Assembly (NCBI GenBank): GCA_034111105.1
Contig: JAWUXY010000079.1
Span: 1-11,981 of the forward strand
Source of the DNA: Bermanella sp034111105
GTDB taxonomy: Bacteria; Pseudomonadota; Gammaproteobacteria; Pseudomonadales; Oceanobacteraceae
Length of the DNA stretch: 11,981 nt
Direction of reading: 5' to 3'
Made by a program: the position numbers and the translations under genes
Notes under the pieces: model-generated
The model's input: only the letters and a program-made list of their open reading frames with translations
What the model was told of the DNA's origin: nothing
Database searches by the model: none
Part shown: one piece after another, positions 1 through 6,352 of the stretch
Layout of the letters: each line of letters opens with the position of its first letter
How positions within the stretch are numbered: position 1 is the stretch's first letter

Positions 1-2
1 GT

Positions 3-140
3 GTTGAATTAGGGAAGCAGTTGGGCGACCAAGTGCACTCAGCATTATTGAATGAAGCGGAAGAGGGTGTTGAAGATAAATTTGATGCTTCAACAGCGGG
101 TTTGATCAAAGCCTTTCGCAGTATGAAAAATAAACTTTAA
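3..140 (+). CDS. 3' end of an unrecognised gene (cut by window edge)
   Basis: An open reading frame enters from the left edge and stops with TAA at 138-140, giving the last 45 residues of a protein. The tail is charged and looks helical: it starts VELGKQLGDQVHSALLNEAE and ends in a basic FRSMKNKL. I do not recognise the family from this fragment, and no motif, signal or membrane segment is visible. The reading is supported only by the absence of stops and by ordinary coding-like composition. Just downstream the sequence becomes transposon debris, so this stop may mark the edge of the conserved flank. Whether the C-terminus is native or was created by an insertion cannot be told here. Confidence 0.5.
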   Translation, partial: VELGKQLGDQVHSALLNEAEEGVEDKFDASTAGLIKAFRSMKNKL

Positions 141-232
141 TTGTATTAGTTCAGACTAGATCCGACATATCTTCTTTGAAAAGAGAGAGTTACCCGTTTT
201 GATATTGGTGTCGAATCAATAACCAAAACAAA

Positions 233-855
233 ATGCAACTCTCATACTAACAATCCCATCATTAAACACAAGCCGGTTTACTCAATCTTGCTGAAGAACT
301 CGGTAATGTGTCTAAAGCTTGTAAGGTCATGGGTGTCTCTCGTGCCACTTTTTATCGTTATCAGTCATTGGTAGAGGATGGTGGCATTGACGCTTTCATC
401 AATAATACCTGAAGGTCCCCTTATATTAAAAACCGTGTAGATGATGCTACTGAGCAAACATCATCGCCTATGTCATTGATCAGTCAGCCCACAGTCGGCA
501 TCAAACTAGTAATGAATTACGTAAAATAAGCGTGTTTGTATCTTGCAGTGGCGTGCGATCTATTTGAGTTAGGCACAATTTAGAAAATTTCAAACAACGC
601 CTCAAAGCCTTGGAAGAAAAAGTGGCTAAAGACGCTATTGCTTTGTGTGATGCGTAAGTGGCAGCGCTAGAAAAGAAAAAATACGATGACGAGGCTTGTG
701 GTGAAATTGAAACCGCGCACCCAAGTTACTTGGGCTCTCAGGGCACTTTTTATGTGGGTAACTTATAAGGCGTGGGTCGTATTTACTAGTAAACCTTTGT
801 CGGCACTTATAGCAAAGTTGCGTTCTGTAAACTCTACACAACCAAGACGTCTGGC
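233..855 (+). pseudogene. IS481-family transposase, degenerate, 3' half missing
   Basis: Read with several frame changes, this stretch gives a recognisable IS481-family transposase N-terminus. It starts at ATG 233 (MQLS), then NPIIKH, then AGLLNLAEELGNVSKACKVM followed by GVSRATFYRYQSLVEDGG, which is the helix-turn-helix DNA-binding domain. Later pieces include RVDDATEQ near 436, SVRSI-like and NLENFKQRLKALEEKVAK near 580-640, and EKKKYDDEACGEIETAHP near 672-712, leading toward the DDE core. At least four in-frame stops or indels break it (for example near 252, 411, 655 and 768). Similarity ends around 850 at TTKT, where an unrelated IS3-type sequence takes over, so most of the catalytic domain is absent. 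The 90 bases upstream may contain the left end of the element, but I cannot define an inverted repeat. It cannot encode an active transposase. Confidence 0.8.
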
Positions 856-857
856 AT

Positions 858-1280
858 ACTTAATGATAAAGTAGAAGCCGCAAAATTAGTTCTCGACCAA
901 GGCTATTCAGTAAAAGAAACCACTCAAGCTATGGGCCCTGGCCTTTCAACACTAGACAAATGGGTTCGCAAATTAAAAAATGAACGTGATGGGCAGTTAA
1001 CACCAGGTAATCCAATCACGCCTGAACAACGAGAAATTGCTAAGCTTAAAAAATAAGTTAAACGATTAGAGCTTGAGAAAGAAATATTAAAAAAGGCTTC
1101 AGCTCTCTTAATGTCCGACAGCATGAACGGTTTACGCTAGCCAAACAGCTTAAAGGAGCTTACAAGGTCACTGACTTATGCCAAGCCTTCAGTCTTTATC
1201 GAAGCAGTTTTAATGACTGGATTAAGCGTAAAAAATTGATTAATCCTGATAGGGTTAAACAAGTAGCAATAGTTAAGCGC
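858..1280 (+). pseudogene. IS3-family transposase orfA/orfB relic
   Basis: From about 862 the frame reads NDKVEAAKLVLDQGYSVKET, then STLDKWVRKLKNERDG and ITPEQREIAKLKK. This is the HTH and leucine-zipper region of an IS3-family OrfA. A TAA at 1054-1056 replaces a codon that is normally sense, and the frame then continues VKRLELEKEILKKASALLMS to a natural-looking end at TAG 1138-1140. An A6G heptamer at 1089-1095 sits where IS3 elements carry out programmed -1 frameshifting. In the next frame the start of OrfB is visible (HERFTLAKQLKGAYKV, then SLYRSSFNDWIKRKKL) and dies out near 1280. The OrfA start codon, the left inverted repeat and the whole DDE integrase core are missing. The 5' end abuts the IS481 relic directly. 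Confidence 0.82.
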
Positions 1281-1321
1281 ATTTTTTATTTAAGGGGGGA
1301 TTACCCTCCCTCGGGCATGCA

Positions 1322-1857
1322 GGGTGTCAATTTTCCAGTGCCCCTTGTTTTTTCGAGTTTCTACACTTAATTGTCGCTCACTTATATGACGCTTGTTCGC
1401 TAATCTGCCCATACTATCATAGGCTTTATAACGTTTAGGGCGCTGCTTTGAACATTGACTCAGGTGGTAGCCACAAACTTCCTTCCTCTACTTTGTCCCG
1501 TCAAATGTATTGGTAAATTTTTTTGTGACTCATGCGACGTTTCATTAAGCGATTATGATGTGTGGTCAGTGATTTGTTCAGGGGACCATTTTTTCTCAAT
1601 AGCTTGCGAACGATAAGGAAATCTTGATCGATATAATGCTTGTTTATTCGAGACCGGCTTCGCCTTGCACGTGTCCTTCTTTGAACCTTTAAAGGTCTGT
1701 AAGCACCATCTGTTACATGACAACGGTTTCGTTCTAGCTCTCTGTACAGCGATGGCGACACATTATGCTAGCTATTGCCTGAATAGATAGGCCTTTCTGT
1801 GATAGTGTTGAAAAAGTTACCCTTTCTTCATAGGTGAGCTGTTGGTATTCATATTAG
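1322..1857 (-). pseudogene. IS30-family transposase, degenerate, truncated
   Basis: On the minus strand, from about 1857 downward, one frame reads YEYQQLTYEERVTFSTLSQK then GLSIQAIASIM, the N-terminal HTH of IS30-family transposases. After a shift near 1745-1755 a second frame gives LYRELERNRCHVTDGAYRPL, KVQRRTRARRSRSRINKHY and MSHKKIYQYI. After a stop and further shifts near 1500-1440 it gives KRYKAYDSMGRLANKRHISE and SVETRKNKGHWKIDT, ending around 1325. That last motif is the first part of the IS30 catalytic domain with its conserved GHWE-D signature, here GHWK-D. The rest of the DDE domain is absent. A run of 86 codons (1501-1761) is still open, but it is only the middle of the gene. No terminal repeats were identified. 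Confidence 0.82.
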
Positions 1858-1951
1858 TTTTCAACTTCTTGGCGGGAGTGAAAAGTAATGAATATTACAG
1901 CTTATATTTCTTTTTTTAAAAAGTGTCGAACTTAGTTTATGAATTCAGCGC

Positions 1952-2050
1952 GTATAACAAGCACTTTTAACGAAACAAAAACAGTTGGTTACGTTTCGCC
2001 TTGCTACACATTGTAGCCAACAATTTTTCCCGCTTAAGTGGACGTTATGT
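1952..2050 (+). other. Integron attC recombination site
   Basis: A 99-base imperfect palindrome with attC architecture. The outer R'' core is GTATAAC (1952-1958) and the outer R' core is GTTATGT (2044-2050), preceded by GGAC, so the R' context is close to the usual GGGCGTTATGT. The inner arms AAAAACAGTTGGTTAC (1977-1992) and GTAGCCAACAATTTTT (2013-2028) pair with few mismatches. The overall form matches the long attC sites of marine gammaproteobacterial chromosomal integrons (the VCR-like class). The plus-strand orientation is judged from the 5' TATAACAAGC and 3' GACGTTATG ends, and puts any cassette ORF upstream. No integrase gene or second attC was found here, so it is a lone site (SALIN/CALIN-like). 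Base content was read by eye, with no covariance search. Confidence 0.8.
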
Positions 2051-2110
2051 GTCAAAATGGAATTAGCCTCAGATAGAGCACTACAGCAAGAAATAATTTT
2101 CTAGCAGTTT

Positions 2111-2138
2111 TTGAAGCGTTTTAGTTAACTTTCATTAT
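2111..2138 (+). promoter_or_regulatory. Possible sigma70 promoter for the broken lipoprotein gene
   Basis: TTGAAG at 2111-2116 and CATTAT at 2133-2138 are separated by 16 bases, each matching four of six consensus positions. The site lies about 40 bases before the ATG at 2181 in an AT-rich leader. It is a weak call, because such matches are frequent in AT-rich sequence. Confidence 0.25.
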
Positions 2139-2180
2139 TTATGTACTAGTATTTATTAAAAATCATCGGGAGATAAGATT

Positions 2181-2896
2181 ATGTACTTTCAAAGCTCACT
2201 TTTAGTAATAATTAAACAGATATCTCTAATTCTGCTGAGCTGCTTTATGCTGGCTGCCCTCTAGAAGACGGAGATAAGGGTAAGTCTGGTGTTGATGGAA
2301 TTAATTGTTGGGATATAAACTCTAATCAGACCAATGATCCAGAGGAAGACATCAATGTTGATGGTTTATGGAATGTTGATGATTGCTCACCTCAAAAGCA
2401 AACTGCGCAGAATCCCGATGTTGAATTAAATCATCAGCATTTTTGTGAAGCATTCGCAAACTTGGCGCAATACCCAGCTGGCTGCCCATCTGCTGGCCAC
2501 ACTAATCCTATTGGCACTCTTACTAAAATTGGGGGAATGTTAGACGACGGTTCAGGACAAGCAGCGGTTAGCTGTGATTTTGCTCCGAATAATGGGCCTT
2601 TAAGTCTTGAGTTAAAAAATGGAGCATACTACTGGTCTTTAGAAGGTAGTTTTATCGCTGACGTGACAGTTATAGCATTTGAAGATGAGTTAGGTAGTAA
2701 TAGTTGTTTTAACCTTTGCCAGTCAGACACAGAGTGTGTTGCGTCTTTAGCTAAATCAAGGCAGCTACCTACTGCAAGTATAGTATACGACTGTAGCATT
2801 TTTTATCATTCCGATACTGTGCAACCTTACGAAGTGTTGTGTGGCAATAGTTTGGTTGGGTGTGGTGCTCCTGATGGAGCGTTGGCTTGCCCCTAA
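2181..2896 (+). pseudogene. Cys-rich secreted lipoprotein, frame broken in the lipobox
   Basis: ATG 2181, with GGGAGA at 2169-2174 as ribosome binding site, opens a lipoprotein-type signal peptide: a hydrophobic stretch ending ILLSCFMLAAL, then TAG at 2262-2264. In the frame one base later the protein continues at once as GCPLEDGDKGKSGVDGINCW, then DINSNQTNDPEEDIN and VDGLWNVDDC, staying open to TAA 2894-2896. Adding back one GGCT unit in CTGGCTG (2250-2256) would restore the lipobox LAGC and give about 239 residues. The first mature part is a short Gly/Asp linker with Asp/Asn-rich, calcium-loop-like spacing. The rest (from about 2430) is rich in cysteine and has no family I recognise. The predicted location is the outer membrane or cell surface. 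Either a true pseudogene, a phase-off state, or a base-call error. The open part alone could start at TTG 2462, but that has no signal peptide. Confidence 0.65.
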
Positions 2897-2923
2897 AACA
2901 TAGCAAGTAAAGGCACAGTACAC

Positions 2924-3100
2924 TGAACTTCCCCCGATAATGTGGGCATCTTTAAATAACCTAAAGGTGTCTCAATGCCAAAATATAATAATTCCAGAAA
3001 AACTTGGTTTTACTCAGATGAGTTTAAAATAAAAGCTGTAAAGTTAAACTATTAACTTGTCATTCAAAGTAAGCCAGTTGCTCATGGATCAAAGTAGATT
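2924..3100 (+). mobile_element. Left end of a second IS3-family element with truncated orfA
   Basis: TGAACTTCCCCCGATAATGT at 2924 has the form of an IS3-family left terminal repeat, beginning with TGA, followed by a short leader. The ATG at 2975 starts MPKYNNSRKTWFYSDEFKIK then AVKLNY, the typical OrfA beginning of one IS3 subgroup, stopped by TAA at 3053-3055. Frame-shifted residues corresponding to the next HTH segment (IQ-K-VAHG) continue to about 3097, after which similarity is lost. The HTH remainder, leucine zipper, OrfB and right end are all missing. It is a different lineage from the IS3 relic at 858. Its left end lies 27 bases after the lipoprotein stop codon. Confidence 0.75.
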
Positions 3101-3557
3101 ATTTAACAAAGCTAGGCAGCAGACAACGTCTATCGCATCATCTCTCATGCTTTGCAATTTTTCTCAATACCGCTTTTTCGATATGAACCTAACCTCTAGG
3201 CGTAACGTTTACCGCTGATATTCAATTCATATGTAGTGCTTTTTATATTGATTCTCTCGTGTTATTCAAGATGAATCAAGGGTCTGGCTGTGTGTTAGAG
3301 AGCTTAGGTATCGTCTTAAAATGTATTTTATCGCTAGCGATTTAAAATAATTGTTTCTAATTTAAATTACTTTTATTTTGTATGCAGTTCAGCCAAACTT
3401 CTGGGTTTTTTTTATTCCTGATTTTTATTTTTTATTTTTTGCAACGAAATCACCGTTTTGGTTACTTAATTAGAACCTAGTGATAGGCGATTATGAAGCT
3501 GTGGCTTTATTTGTCTGTTTTTCTAAATTCAGTACTTATTAAATACGGTAAATTCTC
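3101..3557. other. AT-rich non-coding gap before the chaperone/effector unit
   Basis: No credible gene was found on either strand. The stretch contains an imperfect palindrome centred on TCGCTAGCGA (3325-3348) with flanking ATTTTA and TTTAAAAT arms. It also has a conspicuous T-rich tract (about 3402-3438) made of runs of five to eight T. Both would suit a silenced, nucleoid-protein-bound accessory promoter region, but that is inference. I saw no convincing -35/-10 pair and no Hrp-box (GGAACC with CCAC at 15-16 bases). The promoter for 3558 should lie here. Confidence 0.5.
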
Positions 3558-4016
3558 ATGATTGTTGCAAGTGATCAAGTAAACCAATGGCTCAAAGAAG
3601 TTGACCCAAGTTTAACGTTAAATGAAACGGGTAAGTTGTTTCTAACCAGTGAAAGTGGTGTAGAGATTGTCGTTGCAGCGGTAGATGCTAGTGGCCATCT
3701 CATTATTAATAGCGATATTTTTAAAATACCGGCTGAAAATAAAGAGGCCCTATTTGAAAAGGCATTAGCGTTTAACTTGTATCAAGATAAAACCATGGGG
3801 GGATCTATATCCATTGATCCAATTAGCAATGCTCTATGTTTAAGTTTGTCTTTACACGTTGAGCAACTAGACAGTGTGCTGTTTCAAAATAGTCTCCAAA
3901 ACGTCATATCTGTCACAAATAAGTTGAAAGAGTCGCTAGCAAATTTAGGTGGGGCAGTTGAATACGTTTCTGAACCTCACTCTTCGTCTAATGCTGTAAA
4001 TGCAATGTTTGTGTAA
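3558..4016 (+). CDS. CesT-family type III secretion chaperone
   Basis: A 152-residue acidic protein matching the CesT/Tir-type (class I) chaperone fold pattern. An N-terminal helix (DQVNQWLKEV) is followed by a beta strand run (GKLFLTSESGVEIVVAAVDA, then GHLIINSDIFKIP). Then come the characteristic helix PAENKEALFEKALAFNLYQD, a strand pair around GGSISIDPISNALCLSLSL, and a long C-terminal helix from about residue 104 to 132. Such chaperones dimerise and hold the N-terminal chaperone-binding region of one effector in a secretion-ready state in the cytoplasm. The usual length is 130-160 residues. ATG 3558 is the first start after the AT-rich gap and its ribosome site is weak. The next gene begins 30 bases later, the usual chaperone-then-effector order. 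No secretion apparatus genes are nearby. The family call is by pattern only. Confidence 0.7.
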   Translation: MIVASDQVNQWLKEVDPSLTLNETGKLFLTSESGVEIVVAAVDASGHLIINSDIFKIPAENKEALFEKALAFNLYQDKTMGGSISIDPISNALCLSLSLHVEQLDSVLFQNSLQNVISVTNKLKESLANLGGAVEYVSEPHSSSNAVNAMFV

Positions 4017-4046
4017 TTAAAAAGAAACAAGAGTGAGGAGAAACTT

Positions 4047-5462
4047 ATGATTGCACAAGCTTATGTAAAGCCTACAACGACAGATGCTGCCGGCACTCTT
4101 TTAGGGGCAAACCTAGCAGATGTTAGGGGGAAAGTATTAGACCATTTAGAAGATATTTCAAAGGCCCCTGAACGTCGTTTGACAGCCGTACCTGGTGCAT
4201 TGCAAGCAGTGACACAAGCGACAAGCGGGTATGAAGAGCTGCATGAACAAACGGGTAAAGGTATATCACAATCAGTGGATGAAGTGTTGGCGTTTTTACG
4301 AGGTAGAGTTGATGAAAAATACGGTCTTGAATCATTTAATAAAATAGATAATGGCATGACGGAAGGTGAGAAACTGAAATTCGATGCTACTGTAGACCAA
4401 ATAGTTACTGATCCCAAAAACGATGTAAAAACGAAAGATCAAGCCATAGCACTTCTGCTTTCAAAAGTTGTTAACGCAAGTTTAGAGTCTAGGTCATTTC
4501 AATACTATCAATTAGCGACGTTTACACGGCTGTTGGATTTCGTACAGCAACAAATAGGTGGTGAAAGTGGCGAGTCTGTATTAAATACACTCATGACTTG
4601 GGCCGATAACGGTAAGTACTCGCACTATGTTTCGGCTTCACCGGAAGGACAAAATCGAGCCGCTACCGATAGTCCGCTACATGCGATTCAACTTGTTATG
4701 GAGCGAGTAGAGGCTGATCTACAAAGGGGTGATCAAATATCTCCTGCAACTGCTAGAGATATGGCAGGGCTAACCACTATTATTGCATCTATATTTAGCT
4801 CAGACATGAAGGCCAATGCAACAGAAAGGGGGTTGAATGCAAAAGCCCCCGCTGAATTGGCTGAAGGCCGACCGGGGCTGAACCTAAAAACCGCGATGAG
4901 CTTTATGACGGGTACAAATTACGGTAGCACTTACTCCGAAGTGGCTGGGGGAGAAGATCATGGTGCCTATCCTTCTTCACCATTTGGCCCATCTATGACG
5001 GCGTTTAGGGCGGTTCGCTTTATTGAAGTGGTATTAGGTGGTAGTCGACAGGAGCAGGCGGTTTATGCTGCGACGCAAGGGAACGATTGGGATGTCAATT
5101 CTCAAAGTGGTGGCAAATATGCCACTGATGTATTTAGTGCTCACATGGGTGGCGCGCATTCCGTGTTTGAAGCATTAATGACAAAAGAAAACGCAGTGGG
5201 TTTTGAAGTTAACTTAGATACAACAAGGCAAACCTTAATGCGTTTATTTAGTGATGTAAATGTTGATGTCGTCAATGGCGAGGTTAATGTAGATCGTAAC
5301 AATAAAGCTGGAATTGATATTGAATCAACCACTCAAGAAGGCGGTGTTTTGGAAGAAGATATTCAAACCGAAGCGCTTCAGGAAGACGCCACAGTCGACG
5401 CCAATAATGACGTCACGACAGAGCGTCAGGGAGTGGTTGCTGAGGAAGGTACAACAGTTTAG
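4047..5462 (+). CDS. Putative type III effector of unknown family
   Basis: A 471-residue protein I do not recognise. ATG 4047 has a strong ribosome site, GAGGAG at 4035-4040. It contains no cysteine at all, no signal peptide and no membrane helix. The first 20 residues (MIAQAYVKPTTTDAAGTLLG) are small, polar and flexible, as in type III secretion signals. Residues about 20-165 are helical and would hold a chaperone-binding region. Residues 287-315 form a Gly/Tyr/Ser-rich segment (GTNYGSTYSEVAGGEDHGAY), followed by a conserved-looking region through HMGGAHSVFEALM. The last 50 residues (from about 422) are a disordered-looking acidic tail rich in Glu, Asp and Thr. No protease, kinase, phosphatase or ADP-ribosyltransferase motif stood out. 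The effector role is inferred from the adjacent CesT-type chaperone, not from homology. It could instead be a translocator or another exported partner. Confidence 0.6.
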   Translation: MIAQAYVKPTTTDAAGTLLGANLADVRGKVLDHLEDISKAPERRLTAVPGALQAVTQATSGYEELHEQTGKGISQSVDEVLAFLRGRVDEKYGLESFNKIDNGMTEGEKLKFDATVDQIVTDPKNDVKTKDQAIALLLSKVVNASLESRSFQYYQLATFTRLLDFVQQQIGGESGESVLNTLMTWADNGKYSHYVSASPEGQNRAATDSPLHAIQLVMERVEADLQRGDQISPATARDMAGLTTIIASIFSSDMKANATERGLNAKAPAELAEGRPGLNLKTAMSFMTGTNYGSTYSEVAGGEDHGAYPSSPFGPSMTAFRAVRFIEVVLGGSRQEQAVYAATQGNDWDVNSQSGGKYATDVFSAHMGGAHSVFEALMTKENAVGFEVNLDTTRQTLMRLFSDVNVDVVNGEVNVDRNNKAGIDIESTTQEGGVLEEDIQTEALQEDATVDANNDVTTERQGVVAEEGTTV

Positions 5463-5477
5463 TCAATTTTTCATTGC

Positions 5478-5519
5478 ATTAAATTATCACCTGGCCAAAG
5501 GGCAAGGTGATAATTTAAT
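5478..5519 (+). terminator. Perfect 15-bp hairpin after the effector-like gene
   Basis: ATTAAATTATCACCT (5478-5492) and its exact complement (5505-5519) enclose a 12-base loop. The AT-rich outer arms supply A-tracts and T-tracts on both strands, so it can serve as a bidirectional terminator. It begins 15 bases after the stop at 5462. Confidence 0.7.
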
Positions 5520-5655
5520 TGATTCGTTACCGATCATCTTAGTGGTAACTTTTTAAACGTGTAATTGACGTTTAATATAGATCCATCGTATTAACACCTC
5601 TTACAACCGTTACAATGTCATGACGTCGTTTAATATTTAAATCAGTATTTAAAGT

Positions 5656-5928
5656 AATATATTCAGAGTTAAGCCCTTGGGTCATTTTTCAATGCTGTTT
5701 ATCGACCCTAGCCACCAGAAAAAAGGCATAGGTATGAGGCTCATGTTTTTGACTTTAACTTACGCTAGAGTTGATGCGGTAACAGTAAATGCTGTTTTGA
5801 CCTCTGTTTCTGCCTATGAAAAATATGGTTTTGAGTGCAGCGGTGATGCATGATAGTCGTCAGGCTTGACCTATCAGCCGATGAAAGTTGGACTTAGTAA
5901 GTTAATGCAACCAGCAGAGGTTGATTAA
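5656..5928 (+). pseudogene. GNAT-family acetyltransferase, C-terminal remnant
   Basis: One frame reads HFSMLFIDPSHQKKGIGMRL then MFLTLTYARVDAVTVNAVLT and SVSAYEKYGFECSGDA. This matches the C-terminal half of small GNAT N-acetyltransferases: the acetyl-CoA pyrophosphate-binding motif A (Q-x-x-G-I-G, here QKKGIG), the VTVNA strand, and the AxxxYEKxGF helix. Two adjacent stops (TGA TAG at 5851-5856) interrupt it, after which the same frame gives GLTYQPMK, the usual last strand, and ends at TAA 5926-5928. The N-terminal half is missing: only ATG 5692 is available, and upstream in-frame stops lie close. It therefore lacks the substrate-binding part and is a pseudogene. It sits between the effector-like unit and core-like sequence. 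Confidence 0.8.
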
Positions 5929-6139
5929 TGTGTTTGTTTTATTAAGGGTGAAACTATGAAAAATTAATACGGCGCTCGCATGTTTAATAAATACAAGGCA
6001 AGCACAGTTGCTTACTGGGTTTATTAAGCAGGTCTTATTTTTTGTAATAAATCTGTCATGTTATTGTTATATTGTTTAACGCGAACACAACAGATGCATA
6101 TTGCATTGGGTAATAGCCTGTCAGTGTTGGTGAATAAAT
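5929..6139. other. Intergenic stretch with an imperfect hairpin
   Basis: No gene is evident. A good ribosome-site-like GGGTGAAACT precedes ATG 5956, but that frame stops after three codons, perhaps a relic of a lost gene start. TTAATAAA (5984-5991) and TTTATTAA (6020-6027) form the ends of an imperfect hairpin whose inner stem is AAGCA/TGCTT (6000-6013). The significance is unknown. Confidence 0.35.
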
Positions 6140-6223
6140 ATGAGTGATTATGAAGAAGAACTTTTATTAGATGTGATGGACTTTGAAGATGATGATTTCA
6201 TTGACGATGGCTTTGAACTTTAA
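6140..6223 (+). CDS. Possible 27-residue acidic microprotein
   Basis: ATG 6140 to TAA 6221-6223 encodes a 27-residue peptide beginning MSDYEEELLLDVMDFED and ending in DGFEL. It has 14 Asp or Glu residues and no Lys or Arg. A ribosome-site-like TGGTGA lies at 6128-6133, six bases before the ATG, and an in-frame TGA at 6131 excludes a longer N-terminus. The regular alternation of acidic and hydrophobic residues could form an amphipathic, DNA-mimic-like or chaperone-binding helix, but that is guesswork. Such a short frame can arise by chance. What favours a real gene is the highly non-random composition and the ribosome site. No family is recognised. Confidence 0.35.
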   Translation: MSDYEEELLLDVMDFEDDDFIDDGFEL

Positions 6224-6273
6224 TTTAGCATTTTTGATTTAATAACTGATTCAATAACAAAGCAAACAGTGTT

Positions 6274-6298
6274 ACTTTTCTAAAACGGCGTTCGCCGT
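6274..6298 (-). terminator. Candidate terminator of the AraC-family gene
   Basis: ACGGCGTTCGCCGT (6285-6298) folds into a short GC-rich hairpin. Read on the minus strand it is followed by TTTTAGAAAAG. It lies about 55 bases past the stop codon of the minus-strand regulator. The stem is short and the T-run only four long, so efficiency is uncertain. Confidence 0.45.
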
Positions 6299-6352
6299 GT
6301 GCTGGCCACTTTTTATGTCTTGGCCAGATTAACCCCCAAAAAACTCGTTTAT

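Noticed and set aside
686..874. A 62-codon plus-strand frame
   Set aside because: It is a fragment of the broken IS481 transposase read partly out of frame.
1501..1761. An 86-codon minus-strand frame as a stand-alone gene
   Set aside because: It is the central piece of the IS30 transposase relic, with the flanking parts in other frames.
3190..3230. GGCGTAACG as a second integron attC core
   Set aside because: No matching RYYYAAC partner or inner complementary arms at the required distance.
5314..5556. An 80-codon frame overlapping the end of the effector-like gene
   Set aside because: It lies in a shifted frame, reads through the hairpin, and has no ribosome site. It is a shadow of the acidic tail region.
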